Positions 26,490 to 35,465 of a DNA stretch of 64,000 nt are shown here, piece after piece. The notes below the pieces were generated by a model. That model saw only the letters and a program-made list of their open reading frames with translations. It was not told the origin of the DNA and searched no databases. Each line of letters begins with the position of its first letter. Positions within the stretch are counted from its first letter, which is position 1. The stretch comes from JAFGJQ01 sp964495075 (GTDB taxonomy: Bacteria; Planctomycetota; Phycisphaerae; UBA1845), in contig CAZBUJ010000018.1 in the NCBI GenBank assembly GCA_964495075.1, forward strand, positions 7,491-71,490, read 5' to 3'. The position numbers and the translations under genes were made by a program.

Positions 26490-27815
26490 TCACGGAAGGT
26501 ACTTTTCCAGGTACCGGTAGTCTTCTGTCAGCTTGCCTTGATAGACGATCGCCGCGCGACGAATCTCGGGCGGGAGCCCGCACGCCTCGATCGGCGCCGT
26601 GTAGTCGGCCCGGGCAATCGCTGGTACGAATGGAGCGAGGATCCGACTGAAGTCGCGCGACGCGTCCACCGGCAACTCGGCGGGCAGGCAGTCGACGGCC
26701 AAGACGGCCGGCCCGGGGCCATTGAGCCCGTCGACGGCCAGGTCGCGAGCCACGTCGTACACGTACACGGGGTGAATCGGGTCGGTCGCCCGCAGGTTAC
26801 ATTCGATGGATCCATTGACGTCGCACGTGATGTCGCCGATGACCTGTAGTCGCGGCTCGTTCCTCCCTTGGTAGAGGTTCTTCAAGGCGGCCTTCGTCAC
26901 CAGTCGTGGATAACGGGGATCCCAATACACGCAGTTGACGACAACGTGAAGGTAGGGCAGGTACCGGGCGAATTGTGCCGCGTACCGTTCAGGGTGCTGG
27001 TAATACTCGTTCAGGTCGAACGGTGCGCCGGGCGCCGTCGGTTTCACCAGGTGTTCTTCTTTGAATACCACTTTGTAGACGCGATGTGCGTGATCGCCGC
27101 CGCCTGCGGCAACGGCGGCCACATCTTCCGGTGCGATCGTCTCAATGGGCAGCAGGGCGAGGATCTCTTGCGCGCCGGCCGATACGTTGCCGTAGCCCGT
27201 GACGCCGCAGATCAGCGGCTGAACTTGCGTCGGCAGGCCGTGGGCGCGAATCTCGTCAGCCGCGCGGGCAATCGCGACCTTGGCTTCCGCGACGGAGGCG
27301 TACTCGATGGCTTGCCGCACCCCGCAAAAGGGTGTCTCGATCCCCCGTTCTTGGAGCCGCCGACCCAGCGTCCAGAGCGTGTTGATCATGCCGGCCAGGC
27401 CCGCGTGGTATCCGAAGAACACGAGTCGCCGGCCGTGGTCATCCGTAATGCGTTCGTAGTCGATGAGGTGGCAGCCCAGGTCCATGAACCGCTTCAGCAT
27501 GGGCATGTTGTAGAGCTGCCCTTTAATCACGTGCGCGAAAACCACGTAGGTCTTGTTCGGCTCAATGCGGTCGACGGGGATCTCCTTGACGCCGAAGATC
27601 ACCGGGCATGCCGTCAGGTCCGGCGCGATGCGGGCCCCGGCCTCGAGGAACGCCGCATCGGGGATCGCACGCTGGGGCGATTCCTCCACCACGACCTCCA
27701 GGCCGTCAGCCTGCACGAGTCGCTGCGCGTCGTCCGGAATGATCGGCACGCGAGCCTCGAACGGGTTCTTGTCCTCGCGGCGCAGACCGATTCTCACGGC
27801 CGGGTACTCCTGCAA
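26490..27815 (-). CDS. lysine-ketoglutarate reductase (LKR) domain protein
   Basis: The 441-residue product resembles the N-terminal half of bifunctional LKR/SDH: IGLRREDKNPFEARVP at the start, VIFGVKEIPVDRI, TYVVFAHVIKGQ and LIDYERITDDHGRRLVFFGYHAG-type motifs. It would condense lysine with 2-oxoglutarate to saccharopine using NADPH in the cytoplasm. In eukaryotes LKR and SDH are one polypeptide. Here the two activities are adjacent genes. The listed start is a TTG with AGGAG seven bases upstream. A GTG six codons later has an equally good site. Confidence 0.86.
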   Translation of the reverse strand: MQEYPAVRIGLRREDKNPFEARVPIIPDDAQRLVQADGLEVVVEESPQRAIPDAAFLEAGARIAPDLTACPVIFGVKEIPVDRIEPNKTYVVFAHVIKGQLYNMPMLKRFMDLGCHLIDYERITDDHGRRLVFFGYHAGLAGMINTLWTLGRRLQERGIETPFCGVRQAIEYASVAEAKVAIARAADEIRAHGLPTQVQPLICGVTGYGNVSAGAQEILALLPIETIAPEDVAAVAAGGGDHAHRVYKVVFKEEHLVKPTAPGAPFDLNEYYQHPERYAAQFARYLPYLHVVVNCVYWDPRYPRLVTKAALKNLYQGRNEPRLQVIGDITCDVNGSIECNLRATDPIHPVYVYDVARDLAVDGLNGPGPAVLAVDCLPAELPVDASRDFSRILAPFVPAIARADYTAPIEACGLPPEIRRAAIVYQGKLTEDYRYLEKYLP

Positions 27816-28278
27816 TTTCGACTCCTGGGTCAGGGATCACGCTGTTCAGGCCGGGCGGGGTTCGGGCCTGGCGATCCGCCGCAGTTGGAAGACGCTCATC
27901 CTAACGAAACCTCGGTCCACGCGTCAACGAGGCCGTGACCGAATCGCCTCTGCCCGTATTATCGGATTGTCCGCCACTGGGAATTCGCTTTGCGAGCCGG
28001 ATGACGGTGCATGGGCAGGGCTGTCGTCCTCGATTATCTGCACCGCCGCCTCAGGCGGAGCCGGGGACGCCGGCTACCCGTTGCTGTTCACGCCGGCGAC
28101 GTTGGTACTGGTTCGCCTGCCATTGGAATACGTCCTGGGATTCGCCGGCAGATGGGATTGCAGGGCGTCTGGGTGGCCGCCTGCGTGGATATGGCGGTTC
28201 GATCGCTGTTGCGCGGGATTCGTCAAGTGTGCGGCCGGTGGGTGGCGACGCGCGTCCGACGCGGCCCCCGGCCAGGCG
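27816..28278 (-). other. non-coding gap upstream of the LKR gene
   Basis: 463 bases without a supported gene. Plus-strand frames crossing it are shadows. The promoter of the LKR-SDH pair is expected near 27900-27970, where AT-richer sequence (ATTATCGGATTGTC) occurs, but no clean -35/-10 pair is seen. Confidence 0.4.
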
Positions 28279-29790
28279 TCACTGCGGTCGCAGGACGACC
28301 GTCCGCGTAGTGCGCCGCGACTCCATCGATCGCAGGGCGGCGTCGCGGAGCAGGTAAGCCACCGTGTCCCGCGAGTTGCGTTGCAGGGCGCGACTCAATT
28401 CACTGACCGCCATCTGCGGTTCGCCCACCGACAACCGCACCGCGCCGTGCAGGAACCGGGCATCGGTGTCGGCCGGGTGGTCGACCAGTCGCTCGTTGAG
28501 CGCCGCGAGATGCAGGTCGAAATCCGCCATCTTGCCGTAGGCCGTGCTCATGTCAGGCAGCCGGTCGAGCAGATCCGGGTCGAGCGTCAGGGCCCGCCGG
28601 ATCGCGTTGGCCGCGATTTCGTACTCCCCCAGGGCGAAATGAGCGAGCCCGTAGTCCAACTGGGCATAGGCGTCGTCGGGCAGCGCGATGATGGCCCGTC
28701 GAAACAAGCGGCGGGCTTCCTCGTAGTTGGCCGCGGCGAACGCCGCTTCGCCTTGCTCGAGAAAGGTGGGGGGCTCGCCGGGCGGCAAATCGGGCAGCGG
28801 GGGCGCCATGGCGCCGGGGCCCGGCGGTTCGACCTCGATGTACTCCACGGGGTCACCCGTGGCATGCTCGTCCGGGCCGATGACCATGATTCCGCTCGGT
28901 CCGCCGTCCTCGACGTAGACGGTACCGTCGCCGAAGTAGTCAGTGTCGTGAGCGGTCGGCCGGGCCGGCTCGATGCCCGGTGCCAGGATCGACGCGGCAG
29001 TCGGCGCGACCAGGTCGGCCGGCGTCGCGATCGTCTCGATCAGCGCGGATGGAACCGGGCTGCCGTCGATCACGTCGCGCGGGGTCGACAGAGACTCGAC
29101 CAGCGCGGCGGTATTGACGCCCGATATCGGATCGATGCCGTGGTACCGCGCGTCATGGGTCGAGCCGTAGAACCCTCGCACGTGGGTGCTGCAAACGGAC
29201 CCGTAAGTTCCGCTGTATCCGAATCGAAGAGGAATCGTGTAGTGCCCTATCGGCGCGGTCGAGTGCACGGGCGGGATGATGGTGATGATCTGCGTGGTCG
29301 GCCCTACGATGGTGGCCCGGCGGGGACGGTACCCGCATCGATGGCGGTCCGAGTGGCGGCGCGTGGCTTCGCGGCGGATGATTGTTGTGCCTAATGTATG
29401 CCTCGTGGCGCGTCCCGTCACCGTTCGTCTCTGCGCCGGGCGCCGATTGAACTCCCCACGGCCCACCCGCGAAGCGGACGCCGCGGGGGTCGGGCACGGC
29501 TGAAAGTGGCGACTGTCGTGCCCGAACGTCCAGCGGGACGGGGTGGCGTAAGTGCGGCTGTCTCTGGCCGACGGTCGCCTCCGCATTCCCGCCCGGCCCG
29601 TGTGCAACAGATCTCGGGCATGCTGCACCTTTGGCCGTGTGATCCGTCCCCTGGCCTGCGGGATCCGTCGGGTGGGGCGATGGATGCGGCCATGGCGATT
29701 GGCGGCCTCGGCCGCGCCACCCGGCGCAGCGAGGACCAGGCCAGTGACAACGATCGTGATGACGCGGTGTGCATTGCGGTGCCCGTTCAT
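28279..29790 (-). CDS. exported protein with Arg/His-rich N-terminal region and C-terminal TPR
   Basis: The 503-residue product has a signal peptide (ITIVVTGLVLAAPGGAAEA). About 110 residues very rich in Arg, His and Pro follow (35-150), then a Pro/Thr/Ile-rich spacer. From about residue 320 come TPR-like units: AAFAAANYEEARRLFRRAI, ALPDDAYAQLDYGLAHFALG and AANAIRRALTLDPDLLDRLP. The basic front part may bind an acidic polymer or nucleic acid, but this is inference. No enzymatic motif is seen. It is the only gene between the LKR pair and the HAD gene, and a promoter candidate lies 68 bases upstream. Confidence 0.65.
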   Translation of the reverse strand: MNGHRNAHRVITIVVTGLVLAAPGGAAEAANRHGRIHRPTRRIPQARGRITRPKVQHARDLLHTGRAGMRRRPSARDSRTYATPSRWTFGHDSRHFQPCPTPAASASRVGRGEFNRRPAQRRTVTGRATRHTLGTTIIRREATRRHSDRHRCGYRPRRATIVGPTTQIITIIPPVHSTAPIGHYTIPLRFGYSGTYGSVCSTHVRGFYGSTHDARYHGIDPISGVNTAALVESLSTPRDVIDGSPVPSALIETIATPADLVAPTAASILAPGIEPARPTAHDTDYFGDGTVYVEDGGPSGIMVIGPDEHATGDPVEYIEVEPPGPGAMAPPLPDLPPGEPPTFLEQGEAAFAAANYEEARRLFRRAIIALPDDAYAQLDYGLAHFALGEYEIAANAIRRALTLDPDLLDRLPDMSTAYGKMADFDLHLAALNERLVDHPADTDARFLHGAVRLSVGEPQMAVSELSRALQRNSRDTVAYLLRDAALRSMESRRTTRTVVLRPQ

Positions 29791-29857
29791 ATCCGACCCC
29801 CTGACCGGCTATCGTGGCTTGACTTGATCTCATGGCGCCAATAGTTCCGCCGTGTTA

Positions 29858-29885
29858 ATAATACCACATGGTGAGCCAAGAGCAA
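29858..29885 (-). promoter_or_regulatory. candidate sigma-70 promoter of the TPR gene
   Basis: On the minus strand TTGCTC (29885-29880), a 16-base spacer and TATTAT (29863-29858) lie 68 bases before the ATG at 29790, in an AT-rich stretch. Confidence 0.5.
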
Positions 29886-29902
29886 GGCGGTACGCGATCC
29901 GG

Positions 29903-30589
29903 TTATCGCAGGATTTCTTGTAAATCCATTAACGAGTTGATTTTATGATCTGGCGCGCGGTCGCCGACATCGTAAATCCGGTGTTGGCGGCGGACCCAGA
30001 CCGAAGTAATCCCGAGCCCGGCGGCCCCGCCAACGTCGCTATGGAGCGAGTCGCCGACGTGCAGAGTGCGTTCGGGCGTGACCCCCATCCGTTCGAGTGC
30101 GACCTCGAAAATGCGGGGCTCGGGTTTGTAGCAGCGGGTGTCCTCGGATGTCACGACATGCTCCAGGCGCAAGCCGCGCAGTTCGATGGCTGACCAGATG
30201 TCGTCGTTGTCCGCGTTGGAGACGCAGCAGATGGGGATGTCGATGGCGGCCAGCGCGTCGAGGGACTCGGGTTGCAGCGGGGCGGTGGCCCAATAGCGCT
30301 TGAGCATCTGGCAGTAGGGGTGCGGATCGACGTCGATGCTCAAGGGCTGGAGCGTTTCGATCAGGGATTTGGCCTCGCAGTCATACAAGTTGAGGAAGCG
30401 GTCGTGATTGGCCACGTCGATTTCCGCGAAGAAGCGTCGGCCCCAGGTGACGGCCAGTTCGCTGGCGGTCATGGGCAGGTTGTAGTCTTCGACCACGCGG
30501 GCGCAGGTGGTTTCGACGGCCAGTCGATCCCCGTCGGCCAGCGTTCCGTAGAAGTCGATGAACAGCACGTCGAATCGGTTGGACGGCAT
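29903..30589 (-). CDS. HAD-superfamily hydrolase
   Basis: The 228-residue product has HAD motif I DFYGTLADGD at residues 11-20 (nucleophile Asp11), motif II VSNAD near residue 128, the motif III lysine in CYKPEP near 153 and motif IV HVGDSLHSDVGGA near 177. The helical cap between motifs I and II suggests subclass I, as in phosphoglycolate phosphatases and haloacid dehalogenases. Substrate unknown; a phosphomonoester is likely. AAAGGA lies ahead of the ATG at 30589. Confidence 0.85.
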   Translation of the reverse strand: MPSNRFDVLFIDFYGTLADGDRLAVETTCARVVEDYNLPMTASELAVTWGRRFFAEIDVANHDRFLNLYDCEAKSLIETLQPLSIDVDPHPYCQMLKRYWATAPLQPESLDALAAIDIPICCVSNADNDDIWSAIELRGLRLEHVVTSEDTRCYKPEPRIFEVALERMGVTPERTLHVGDSLHSDVGGAAGLGITSVWVRRQHRIYDVGDRAPDHKINSLMDLQEILR

Positions 30590-30805
30590 GCGGACGAGTC
30601 CTTTCCGGCGGGAGCCCGATGGTTGCGGCTCCCCGGCGGCTGAGACGTTGTGGGGTTCCCGGTCTTCGCCTGCGCCGTTTTACCGATCCCCGGCGTGGGA
30701 TCAAGGTGTGGGGGTGGATTACGGGCGTGCAGGGTCGGGACGGGCCTTCCAGCCCGCCGTTTTAGGTTACCACGATCCCACCGTGCAGCAATCGTGGTTC
30801 TATCA

Positions 30806-30880
30806 GTGGCGCCGGGCACGAATGGTGATTGTGCGACTGATAAGCCACGTTGGGAAGGGTGGATCTTACGGGGCCGGGGG
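30806..30880 (+). repeat. left copy of a 75-base near-duplicate at the scaffold gap
   Basis: It begins GTGGCGCCGGGCAC and ends in the poly-G. It matches 30968-31041 with roughly eight differences. Because it abuts the gap, the more likely explanation is the same genomic stretch read twice, the left copy with sequencing errors. Confidence 0.6.
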
Positions 30881-30967
30881 GGGGGGGGGGGGGGGGGTGG
30901 GGGTGGGGGGGCCGGCCCCGCGGCGGGCGCGAGAGGGCGGGGAGCGCGGGCGCGGNNNNNNNNNNCC

Positions 30968-31041
30968 GTGGCGCCGGGCACTATTGGTTATTGTGCCACT
31001 GATAAGCCAGGTTGGGATGGGTGTATCTTACGGGGCGGGGG
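30968..31041 (+). repeat. right copy of the near-duplicate at the scaffold gap
   Basis: It begins GTGGCGCCGGGCACTATTGG directly after the Ns and continues into a clean hairpin, so this copy is probably the reliable one. Confidence 0.6.
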
Positions 31042-31079
31042 GGTCGCGGCGGTATACTTGGTGTGTACTCGCCGCGACC
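31042..31079. terminator. 10-base perfect hairpin downstream of the beta-helix gene
   Basis: GGTCGCGGCG at 31042-31051 pairs with CGCCGCGACC at 31070-31079 around an 18-base loop. It lies 31 bases past the stop of the minus-strand gene ending at 31110. There is no T tract, so it is a possible terminator or RNA-stabilising stem. Confidence 0.4.
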
Positions 31080-31109
31080 GCCTGCGCTCTTGCTCGCTGC
31101 GATCCGAGG

Positions 31110-32984
31110 TCAGGAGCCCTCGAAGAGTACCTGGAACCCCGTGAAGTCGTTCAGGTCGATGTCGCCGTCGGCGTCGCCGTCGAAGATCTCGCAGCCGTCG
31201 GCATAGGGCCCGTTGTCGGGACCGGTGACGCAGTCGGCCCAGGCGGCGTAGTCGAGCAGGTCGATCACGCCGTTGTCGTCGAAGTCGGTCCCCGCGAACT
31301 CGTACGCCCCCATGTCGACGCGGCCGTAGAGCACCCGCGGCACGCCGTCGAGGTCGGTTGCGCCCTCCGGGCTGGGCACGAACGCCGGATCACCGGCGTG
31401 GATGCCGGGCGAGCCGGGGGACAAACGCCAGTCGTCATCGTCGGTGCCGGGAATACCGTCGGGACCGCTCCCCGCGACGAAATCCGGATCGTCGCCGTGG
31501 TTGCCGACGCCACCCCATTCCCCGGTCCAGCCCTGCACGCAGGTGTAGTTGATGACCGGCGTTTGATCCGCGCTGATCTGGGCCGCTTGTGTCGTGGCGG
31601 AAGGCGCGGTGTTTCCCCAGAACACGCAGTTCGAGATCACCGGGGCCACGTCGGAGTAACTGTCCAGTCCACCGGACCGCAGCGAACCGAGGTTTTCGAC
31701 AACCGTGCAATTGACCAGCGTCTGCGTGGCATGGTGTCCGGCTTCAATCGCCGCGAGTTGATTCCCGTCGAACAGACAGTTGACGAGGAGATCGGTTCCA
31801 AACGAAACAAGGGCGGCCTCTCCGGAAACGCCCTCGTTATTCGCCATGCGGCAACCGAACGCCTCGAGGTCGGCGTACCAGTTCCAGATCGTGCTCGCCC
31901 CGGGCTCAGGCAGGGCCGCGTCTCCATTGTCCTCGAAGTCACAGTCGATCAACCGGATCAGTCCGCCGACGATCGCAATCGCCTGGCCCTGGCGGGCGAG
32001 GCAGCGTCGGAATTCGCACGTCACGAGGGTCGGTCCGTTGACGTGGACGTGCACGGCTCCACCCTCGTTGGGAGCCTCGTTGTCCTCAAAAAGCAGATTG
32101 TCCCACATGCTGGTCACGTTGGCCACGGAGATGGCTCCGCCGTTGCCCGTACCAGGGCCGGTGGCGATGACGCGGTTCTCGCGAATGACGCAGTGTGACA
32201 GGACAGGTTCGCCAACCGCGAACATCACGGCGCCTCCGTTGCCTACGGCCGTGTTCTGCTCGATGACGCAGTTGGAAATCGTGGAGTTGACCACGTCAAA
32301 CGAGCAAATGCCTCCGCCCCATTTGTTCGGAAACAGCCCGTTGGCATTACCGCCCGTCACGGTGAAGCCGTCGAGCACGGTCTCGGCCCCGGTTTCGTCG
32401 GCGCGCGCCACGTGGTAGCTGTTCTCACACCTGGCCGTGCAGCTACAACAGATCACTTGAGCAAGTTCGCTGCAGACGAACACGGGTGGGCTCGATTCGG
32501 CGCACGGGCTGTACTGCTCGGCGACCGCGTCCACACAATCCGAATCGTCGCAGTCCTCGAACGGTTCCTCGCAACATGGGCTCCCCTCGGCGCCCGGATC
32601 GTCGTCATCGTCGCCGGCCAGGTCGCCGCTGAGGATCGTCTCGTAGAGCGCGACGTCCCGTTCGTCCGGGTCGGGCTGCCCCATGCCGGCGTAGCCACCT
32701 CGCAGCGCGACACCGTCGACGAGCCAGAAGCTGGCCGTCCGATCACCCGTGCCTCGGTCCGGGGTGTAGGCGCCGGCCGCCACCCGGATCTCCGTGATTT
32801 CGCCCGCCGCCGCTTCCGCGGCGAGCAGGGCGTCCTGGAGATCGTCGAACGCCGTGTCCCAGGTCAGACCGTCACCGCCGGGCAGCGCGTCGTCATCCAC
32901 GTGGAGGGTCGTTTGGGCCAGGGCAGGGCCGGTCGTCAGCACGATGCCAACGAGCATCAGTTGGCCGGTCAATTGCGCTGTCAT
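31110..32984 (-). CDS. secreted right-handed beta-helix protein with C-terminal dockerin-like domain
   Basis: The 624-residue product has a signal peptide (MTAQLTGQLMLVG to ALAQ). Its N-terminus is typical of planctomycete pectate-lyase-like proteins (LHVDDDALPGGDGLTWDTAF, IRVAAGAYTPD). A cysteine-rich patch lies at about 130-185. Parallel beta-helix rungs follow at 190-480 (TVTGGNANG, ISNCVIEQNTAVGNGGAV and similar). A LDGVPRVLYGRVDMGAYEF motif closes the helix, and a dockerin-like calcium pair (DFDDNGVIDLLDYA, DGDADGDIDLNDFTGF) ends the protein. It is probably a carbohydrate-binding or carbohydrate-cleaving surface protein, but no lyase active site can be named. AAAGGAG before the ATG at 32984 sets the start. 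Confidence 0.83.
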   Translation of the reverse strand: MTAQLTGQLMLVGIVLTTGPALAQTTLHVDDDALPGGDGLTWDTAFDDLQDALLAAEAAAGEITEIRVAAGAYTPDRGTGDRTASFWLVDGVALRGGYAGMGQPDPDERDVALYETILSGDLAGDDDDDPGAEGSPCCEEPFEDCDDSDCVDAVAEQYSPCAESSPPVFVCSELAQVICCSCTARCENSYHVARADETGAETVLDGFTVTGGNANGLFPNKWGGGICSFDVVNSTISNCVIEQNTAVGNGGAVMFAVGEPVLSHCVIRENRVIATGPGTGNGGAISVANVTSMWDNLLFEDNEAPNEGGAVHVHVNGPTLVTCEFRRCLARQGQAIAIVGGLIRLIDCDFEDNGDAALPEPGASTIWNWYADLEAFGCRMANNEGVSGEAALVSFGTDLLVNCLFDGNQLAAIEAGHHATQTLVNCTVVENLGSLRSGGLDSYSDVAPVISNCVFWGNTAPSATTQAAQISADQTPVINYTCVQGWTGEWGGVGNHGDDPDFVAGSGPDGIPGTDDDDWRLSPGSPGIHAGDPAFVPSPEGATDLDGVPRVLYGRVDMGAYEFAGTDFDDNGVIDLLDYAAWADCVTGPDNGPYADGCEIFDGDADGDIDLNDFTGFQVLFEGS

Positions 32985-33445
32985 TTGTGGTGTCTCCTTT
33001 TGCTGGGAATGCAGGAAGTCTGTCAAGGCGTCGTCCCGCCCGCGCGGGGCGAAAACGGCGGTGTTCGCACCGCCCGCGCCGTGGGCGATCTCACGGTGCC
33101 CACGGCGTGCCGCGATTCGTCTGCCTTTCGTTCAGCCCGGGGAGAAGGTGAGTGCGTCTGCAACTGCCGGATGCCCACGCGTGACTCGCCGCACGTCCGT
33201 TGCCACCGAGGGCACATTATACCGGCTGCCAGACTGCTTTGGAATCAAGAAGCACGAACTCTCGCGGGCCGCAACCTGGTTTGTATCATCCGTGCCTGGA
33301 ACCAGTTGTGGTTGCGCAGGTGGCGCCTGGCACCGTACGGGGTGGCCGTCGCGGAAATACGCTTGTAGCCAGGCAGGGGAGCGGGTGGACGCGTGAAGTA
33401 AGCACGGGCGTTGCGCGGTTGGTGGCGTTCGAGAGTGCGGGGGGG
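32985..33445 (-). other. non-coding gap upstream of the beta-helix gene
   Basis: 461 bases without a supported gene. They contain a promoter with a perfect TATAAT, listed separately. Confidence 0.45.
33216..33244 (-). promoter_or_regulatory. candidate sigma-70 promoter of the beta-helix gene
   Basis: On the minus strand TTCCAA (33244-33239), a 17-base spacer and a perfect TATAAT (33221-33216). The leader would be about 230 bases. Confidence 0.45.
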
Positions 33446-35128
33446 TTACCGGGCGGCGGATTTCAGGGCGGAGCGGATTTCGGTGAGGAGTTGGTCGACC
33501 TTGAACGGTTTGAAGAGCACCGCCGATAGGCCTTCCTGTCGCGCGCGAATGATCGAGTGGTTCGGATCGTAGCCGAACCCGGTCATCAGGATTACCGGGC
33601 AATCCGGGTTGGCCTCCTTCGCCGCGGCGAACACCTCGTACCCGGTCGCCCCCGGCATCTTGATGTCGCTCAGTACGACGTCGAATCCGGTCTGGTGAAT
33701 CAGGTCGATGGCCGGCTTGCCGTCGGCCGCGATGGTGACCCGGCAGCCCTGGCTGGCCAGCACGTCCCGCACCGTGTCGCGGATGAACTCCTCGTCGTCG
33801 ACGACGAGAATCGAGCGGCCGGCCAGGATCTGGTCCATGGGCTTTGGCTCGCCGGTGGTGCGGATGATGCCCGGTTCCGGCTTGGTCAGCTTCTTGATCG
33901 AGTCGCGGATGCGGACCGCGCTGTCGCTGACGCGGCCCAGCCGTCGGCGCAGCTCGTCGTGCCCGATGTAATCCTCGATCAGGGTGGCCGTCGCGGTCAG
34001 AATGTCGTTCAGTGGGCCGGTGATCTCGGCCATGACGTTGCTGGCCAGTTGCCCGGTGGTCGTGTAGCGCTCGCTGTCCAGCAGGTTCAGGATGTGGAGC
34101 GTGACCGCGACGTGGCGGGCAAAGATCTCGGCGAACTGGCGGTCGTCCTCGCCAAACGCCGCCGGTTTGTCGCTCTCGACGTTGAAAATGCCGACGACCT
34201 GGTCGTGCAGCCACAGCGGGACGGTCAGCGAGGAGCGGGCGTTGGAGATTCCTTTGATGTAACGCGGGTCCTTTTGAACGTCCGGGCAGATGTAGCTCCG
34301 CCCGCGGGCCGCCACGTAGCCGCTGACGCCGTTGCCCTCCGGCTCGGCGTAGATGTCGATGTTCTGGGCCTCCAGCGGCATGCCGGCCGACAGCACCAGC
34401 TCCAGCCGGTTCGTCTTGCGGTCGCGGACCCGGATGGCGAAATTGTCGAAGTTCATCAACTCGCGGGTGGAGCGGATGATCTTCTGCTCGAGTAGGGCCA
34501 GACGCTCGGCCGCGTTCAGCCGGGCGATCTGCTCCGCGTCCAGGCGGACCAGCTCACGGCCGGCCCGGTCGATCGTATCGATCTTCTCCTGCAAACGCCG
34601 GGCCTGCGTGGCGTCCCATACGACGGCGGCCACGTGCGTGGCCCGACTGTCAAGGTCCATCACCGGCGTCGCCGTGATCTCGAGGTAGTGCTTCTTCGAC
34701 GTGGTCATCCAAAAACGCCGCTCTCGCGGTTGCGAAGAGCGGCGTTTGGCAGTGGCGTCCAGACTGGCAAAGATGTCGTGGGCCCACTTCCGCACCGAAT
34801 CGTGTACCTCGGCCGGGTATTCACGCATTCGCGTGTTGGACCACACGAGTTTGCCGTCCGTGTCCATGATGCATATGCCCTGCGACACCGTCTCCAGGAT
34901 CGCGGTGGCCTGTTGGGACAATTGCGCGCTGTGGAGCGGGAGGAAGTCGCGGGAATTGCTGACGACAATGTCGAAGTGCTCCTGGGCGAGCGCCTTCCGG
35001 GCGGCGTCGATGGTGTCCACGACTTCCACGCGGGCGTGTTCGGCAAACCAGCGGGCGACGTCAGCCTCTTCCGCGCACGCGTCGCGAAGCACAAGAACGC
35101 TCAGCAGACGGGTATCCACGTCACGCAT
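33446..35128 (-). CDS. PAS-GAF-receiver signalling protein with degenerate histidine-kinase dimerisation segment
   Basis: The 560-residue product has an N-terminal receiver-like fold (1-65), a PAS domain (about 70-180, GICIMDTDGKLVWSN), a GAF domain (about 205-355, GVSGYVAARGRSYICPDV and SSLTVPLWLHDQVVGIFNVE), and a helix resembling HisKA (360-410). There the usual phosphorylated histidine of the AHE motif is replaced (ASNVMAEITGPLND). A complete C-terminal receiver follows (437-555): VVDDEEF, VVLSDIKMPG, MTGFG, FKPFK. No HATPase domain is present, so it cannot autophosphorylate. It may act as a sensor-controlled phospho-acceptor or dimerising scaffold for another kinase. GAGGT lies before the ATG at 35128. 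Confidence 0.82.
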   Translation of the reverse strand: MRDVDTRLLSVLVLRDACAEEADVARWFAEHARVEVVDTIDAARKALAQEHFDIVVSNSRDFLPLHSAQLSQQATAILETVSQGICIMDTDGKLVWSNTRMREYPAEVHDSVRKWAHDIFASLDATAKRRSSQPRERRFWMTTSKKHYLEITATPVMDLDSRATHVAAVVWDATQARRLQEKIDTIDRAGRELVRLDAEQIARLNAAERLALLEQKIIRSTRELMNFDNFAIRVRDRKTNRLELVLSAGMPLEAQNIDIYAEPEGNGVSGYVAARGRSYICPDVQKDPRYIKGISNARSSLTVPLWLHDQVVGIFNVESDKPAAFGEDDRQFAEIFARHVAVTLHILNLLDSERYTTTGQLASNVMAEITGPLNDILTATATLIEDYIGHDELRRRLGRVSDSAVRIRDSIKKLTKPEPGIIRTTGEPKPMDQILAGRSILVVDDEEFIRDTVRDVLASQGCRVTIAADGKPAIDLIHQTGFDVVLSDIKMPGATGYEVFAAAKEANPDCPVILMTGFGYDPNHSIIRARQEGLSAVLFKPFKVDQLLTEIRSALKSAAR

Positions 35129-35465
35129 CGCACCTCATCCCTTGCGGGTGATTGCTTCTTCCCCCAACCTATTGTAGTGCCGCGCCAGTGGCTCTTTCCC
35201 GCTCCAGCGGCGGCCGGGAGAGCCGCCAAAGCACATAGACAGCCTCAGCCTAACTCGAATCCGCAGGTGGATACAAGACTTAACTTGGTTTTTGAGAACG
35301 TCTTAGCGATGCTTCTCACATTGCCTCCGCGCCGGTCGTCGAGCCGGGGGCGCCGCGGCCTGCCGCCGAAAATGGGGTCACTTCCCACCGCCAGTCCGCT
35401 GAGGATGGAAAAACTGCGCAGCGGCTTAAATCGGGGTGGCGCGGCCGAAAACGGGGGACCGGCGG
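35129..35465 (-). other. non-coding gap between plsY and the PAS-GAF-receiver gene
   Basis: 337 bases without a supported gene. A minus-strand TACAAT lies about 45 bases upstream of the signalling gene but lacks a convincing -35. The rest contains GC-rich inverted segments after plsY that may end the envelope operon. Confidence 0.4.

Larger units (their letters stand above)
30590..31109. other. scaffold gap region with poly-G and duplicated flank
   Basis: This stretch contains the N run at about 30956-30965, preceded by a long poly-G tract from about 30880. It appears non-coding. The composition around the Ns is typical of a contig end, so sequence between about 30800 and 30970 should not be trusted. 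Confidence 0.75.

Noticed and set aside
30880..30955. G-quadruplex-forming tract
   Set aside because: The poly-G abuts an N gap and is more likely a sequencing artefact.
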